A stretch of DNA of 13,072 bases, from NCBI GenBank assembly GCA_016210245.1, contig JACQUR010000533.1, forward strand, positions 1-13,072. Reading direction: 5' to 3'. The position numbers were made by a program, and so were the translations under genes. Source of the DNA: Chloroflexota bacterium. Its GTDB lineage: Bacteria > Chloroflexota > UBA6077 > JACQUR01. The notes below the pieces were generated by a model. That model saw only the letters and a program-made list of their open reading frames with translations, ran no database searches and was not told the origin of the DNA. This document shows, piece by piece, positions 12,241 through 13,072 of this stretch. The stretch's first letter is position 1, and every line of letters begins with the position of its first letter.

Positions 12241-13072
12241 TCAGGCCTCCACGCGGTGCCGCTCCCAGATGCCCGGCGGGTTGCCGTCCAGCCTGGCCGG
12301 CTCCTCATACATGGGCAGCGGCGCCAGGCAGAAGGACATCAGCTTGTAGATGGACTCCCACATGTGGGTGCGGATGATCACCGCGCTGTTGTCCGGGTCG
12401 GCGTTGAAGTGCTGGTGCCAGCACCACTTGCCCACCAGGATCGCGTCGCCCGCCGCCCAGTCGTACTTGACCTCGTCGACCACGCTGTAGCCCCGCCCCT
12501 GGACGGCGTACAGCACCGCCTCGCCGCCATGGCGATGGCGCGACTGCCAGCCGCCCGGCGCGATCTGGAACATGACCATGGACAGCCCGGTGTCGTGGTA
12601 GCCGAGCGCCCGGTCCACCAGGAAGCAACTGCGGGTGCCCTTCTTGTTGACCCGCATGGTCTGCTCCTTGAAGGGGGTGACCAGGGTAGCCTGGGCCAGC
12701 CGCCGCTCGTTCTCGGCGGCCTGGACGATCGAGCGCTCGTACTCGGACGCCTGGCGGCCCTCCCACTGGCGGGCCAACTCCTGGAGCGGCGTGTTCGGGT
12801 AGAAGGGACCGGGCGGCTCCCGCTGCCCGAGGTCCTCGACGTAGTTCAGGTTGAGCAGGTCGAACAGAGGCGCGTCGGAGATGGCTACCAGCCGGGCCGG
12901 AGTATCGCCCGTGTTCACGTGGTAGTGCCAGGCGACGGAGGGGGTGTAGAGGGCATCCCACCGTTCCCAGGTCACCCGCCGATCGTTGACCACCGTGTAG
13001 CCCTGCCCCTCCAGCACGAACAGCTCGGCCGAGTGCTGGTGGCGGTGGGTGCTGGTGCGCGCGCCGGGGGGC
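12241..13072 (-). CDS. Double-cupin protein, gentisate dioxygenase-like (5' end outside window)
   Basis: The frame is open to the right edge, so the start is beyond the window. An internal GTG at 13015-13017 is not the start because it would cut off the first cupin's metal-binding motif. Seen: cupin 1 with THRHQHSAELFVLEGQGYTV (His, His and Glu metal-type ligands), then WHYHVNTG; cupin 2 with SRHRHGGEAVLYAVQGRGYS, then WAAGDAILVGKWCWHQHFN. The spacing and paired barrels resemble bicupins such as gentisate 1,2-dioxygenase and relatives, which are non-haem iron ring-cleaving enzymes. The substrate cannot be read from sequence, and other bicupins (oxalate decarboxylase-like, uncharacterised) remain possible. 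It ends IWERHRVEA. It is convergent with the chemosensory cluster and shows no evident link to it. Confidence 0.82.
   Translation of the reverse strand, partial: PPGARTSTHRHQHSAELFVLEGQGYTVVNDRRVTWERWDALYTPSVAWHYHVNTGDTPARLVAISDAPLFDLLNLNYVEDLGQREPPGPFYPNTPLQELARQWEGRQASEYERSIVQAAENERRLAQATLVTPFKEQTMRVNKKGTRSCFLVDRALGYHDTGLSMVMFQIAPGGWQSRHRHGGEAVLYAVQGRGYSVVDEVKYDWAAGDAILVGKWCWHQHFNADPDNSAVIIRTHMWESIYKLMSFCLAPLPMYEEPARLDGNPPGIWERHRVEA

Overview
The window is GC-rich (roughly two thirds G+C by eye) and dense in genes. It is dominated by a nine-gene chemosensory cluster on the + strand (about 2.56-12.19 kb). On its left are a broken group II intron maturase end and two minus-strand genes, and on its right is a minus-strand cupin gene that runs off the window. 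The codon use and the intergenic palindromes built on a TTCGACGGGCTCAGGA-type core suggest a high-GC environmental bacterium, perhaps Chloroflexota. That is a guess; no ribosomal or taxonomic marker is present.

Left part. 3-380 holds the C-terminal end of a group II intron reverse transcriptase/maturase, apparently a remnant. 410-973 (-) is a YetF/DUF421 membrane protein whose start overlaps the end of an AAA+ ATPase gene (963-1826, -). From 1827 to 2557 lies a 0.7 kb non-coding divergent region. It holds two very long inverted repeats (40-bp arms with one mismatch; 39-bp perfect arms), a pair of 33-bp direct repeats, and a plausible sigma-70 promoter facing the chemosensory genes.

Chemosensory cluster. 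In order: CheW, CheR with a C-terminal TPR region, a second CheW with an N-terminal extension, a membrane chemoreceptor with a Cache-like sensor, a hybrid CheA with a C-terminal receiver, CheB, an Hpt-receiver protein whose receiver has Gly in place of the phosphorylated Asp, a stand-alone CheY, and a stand-alone Hpt. Genes are tightly spaced or overlapping, except for a 99-bp gap before the receptor gene that holds a perfect 31-bp-arm hairpin. The parts list (receptor, two CheW, CheR-TPR, CheA-REC, CheB) matches the Pseudomonas Wsp system. However, no GGDEF (WspR) output is present; the downstream slots are taken by Hpt and receiver proteins. No flagellar, CheC/CheD/CheX/CheZ, pilus or c-di-GMP gene is visible, so the output of the pathway is unknown.

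Likely working model (inference): the receptor, bridged by two CheW proteins, controls CheA. CheR and CheB methylate and demethylate the receptor. Phosphate from CheA His55 can go to its own receiver, to CheB and to CheY, and perhaps onward through the separate Hpt protein(s). The pseudo-receiver on the Hpt protein may be a binding module rather than a phosphate acceptor.

Right edge. 12241-13072 (-) is a double-cupin protein of the gentisate dioxygenase-like type, cut by the window end and convergent with the chemosensory cluster.
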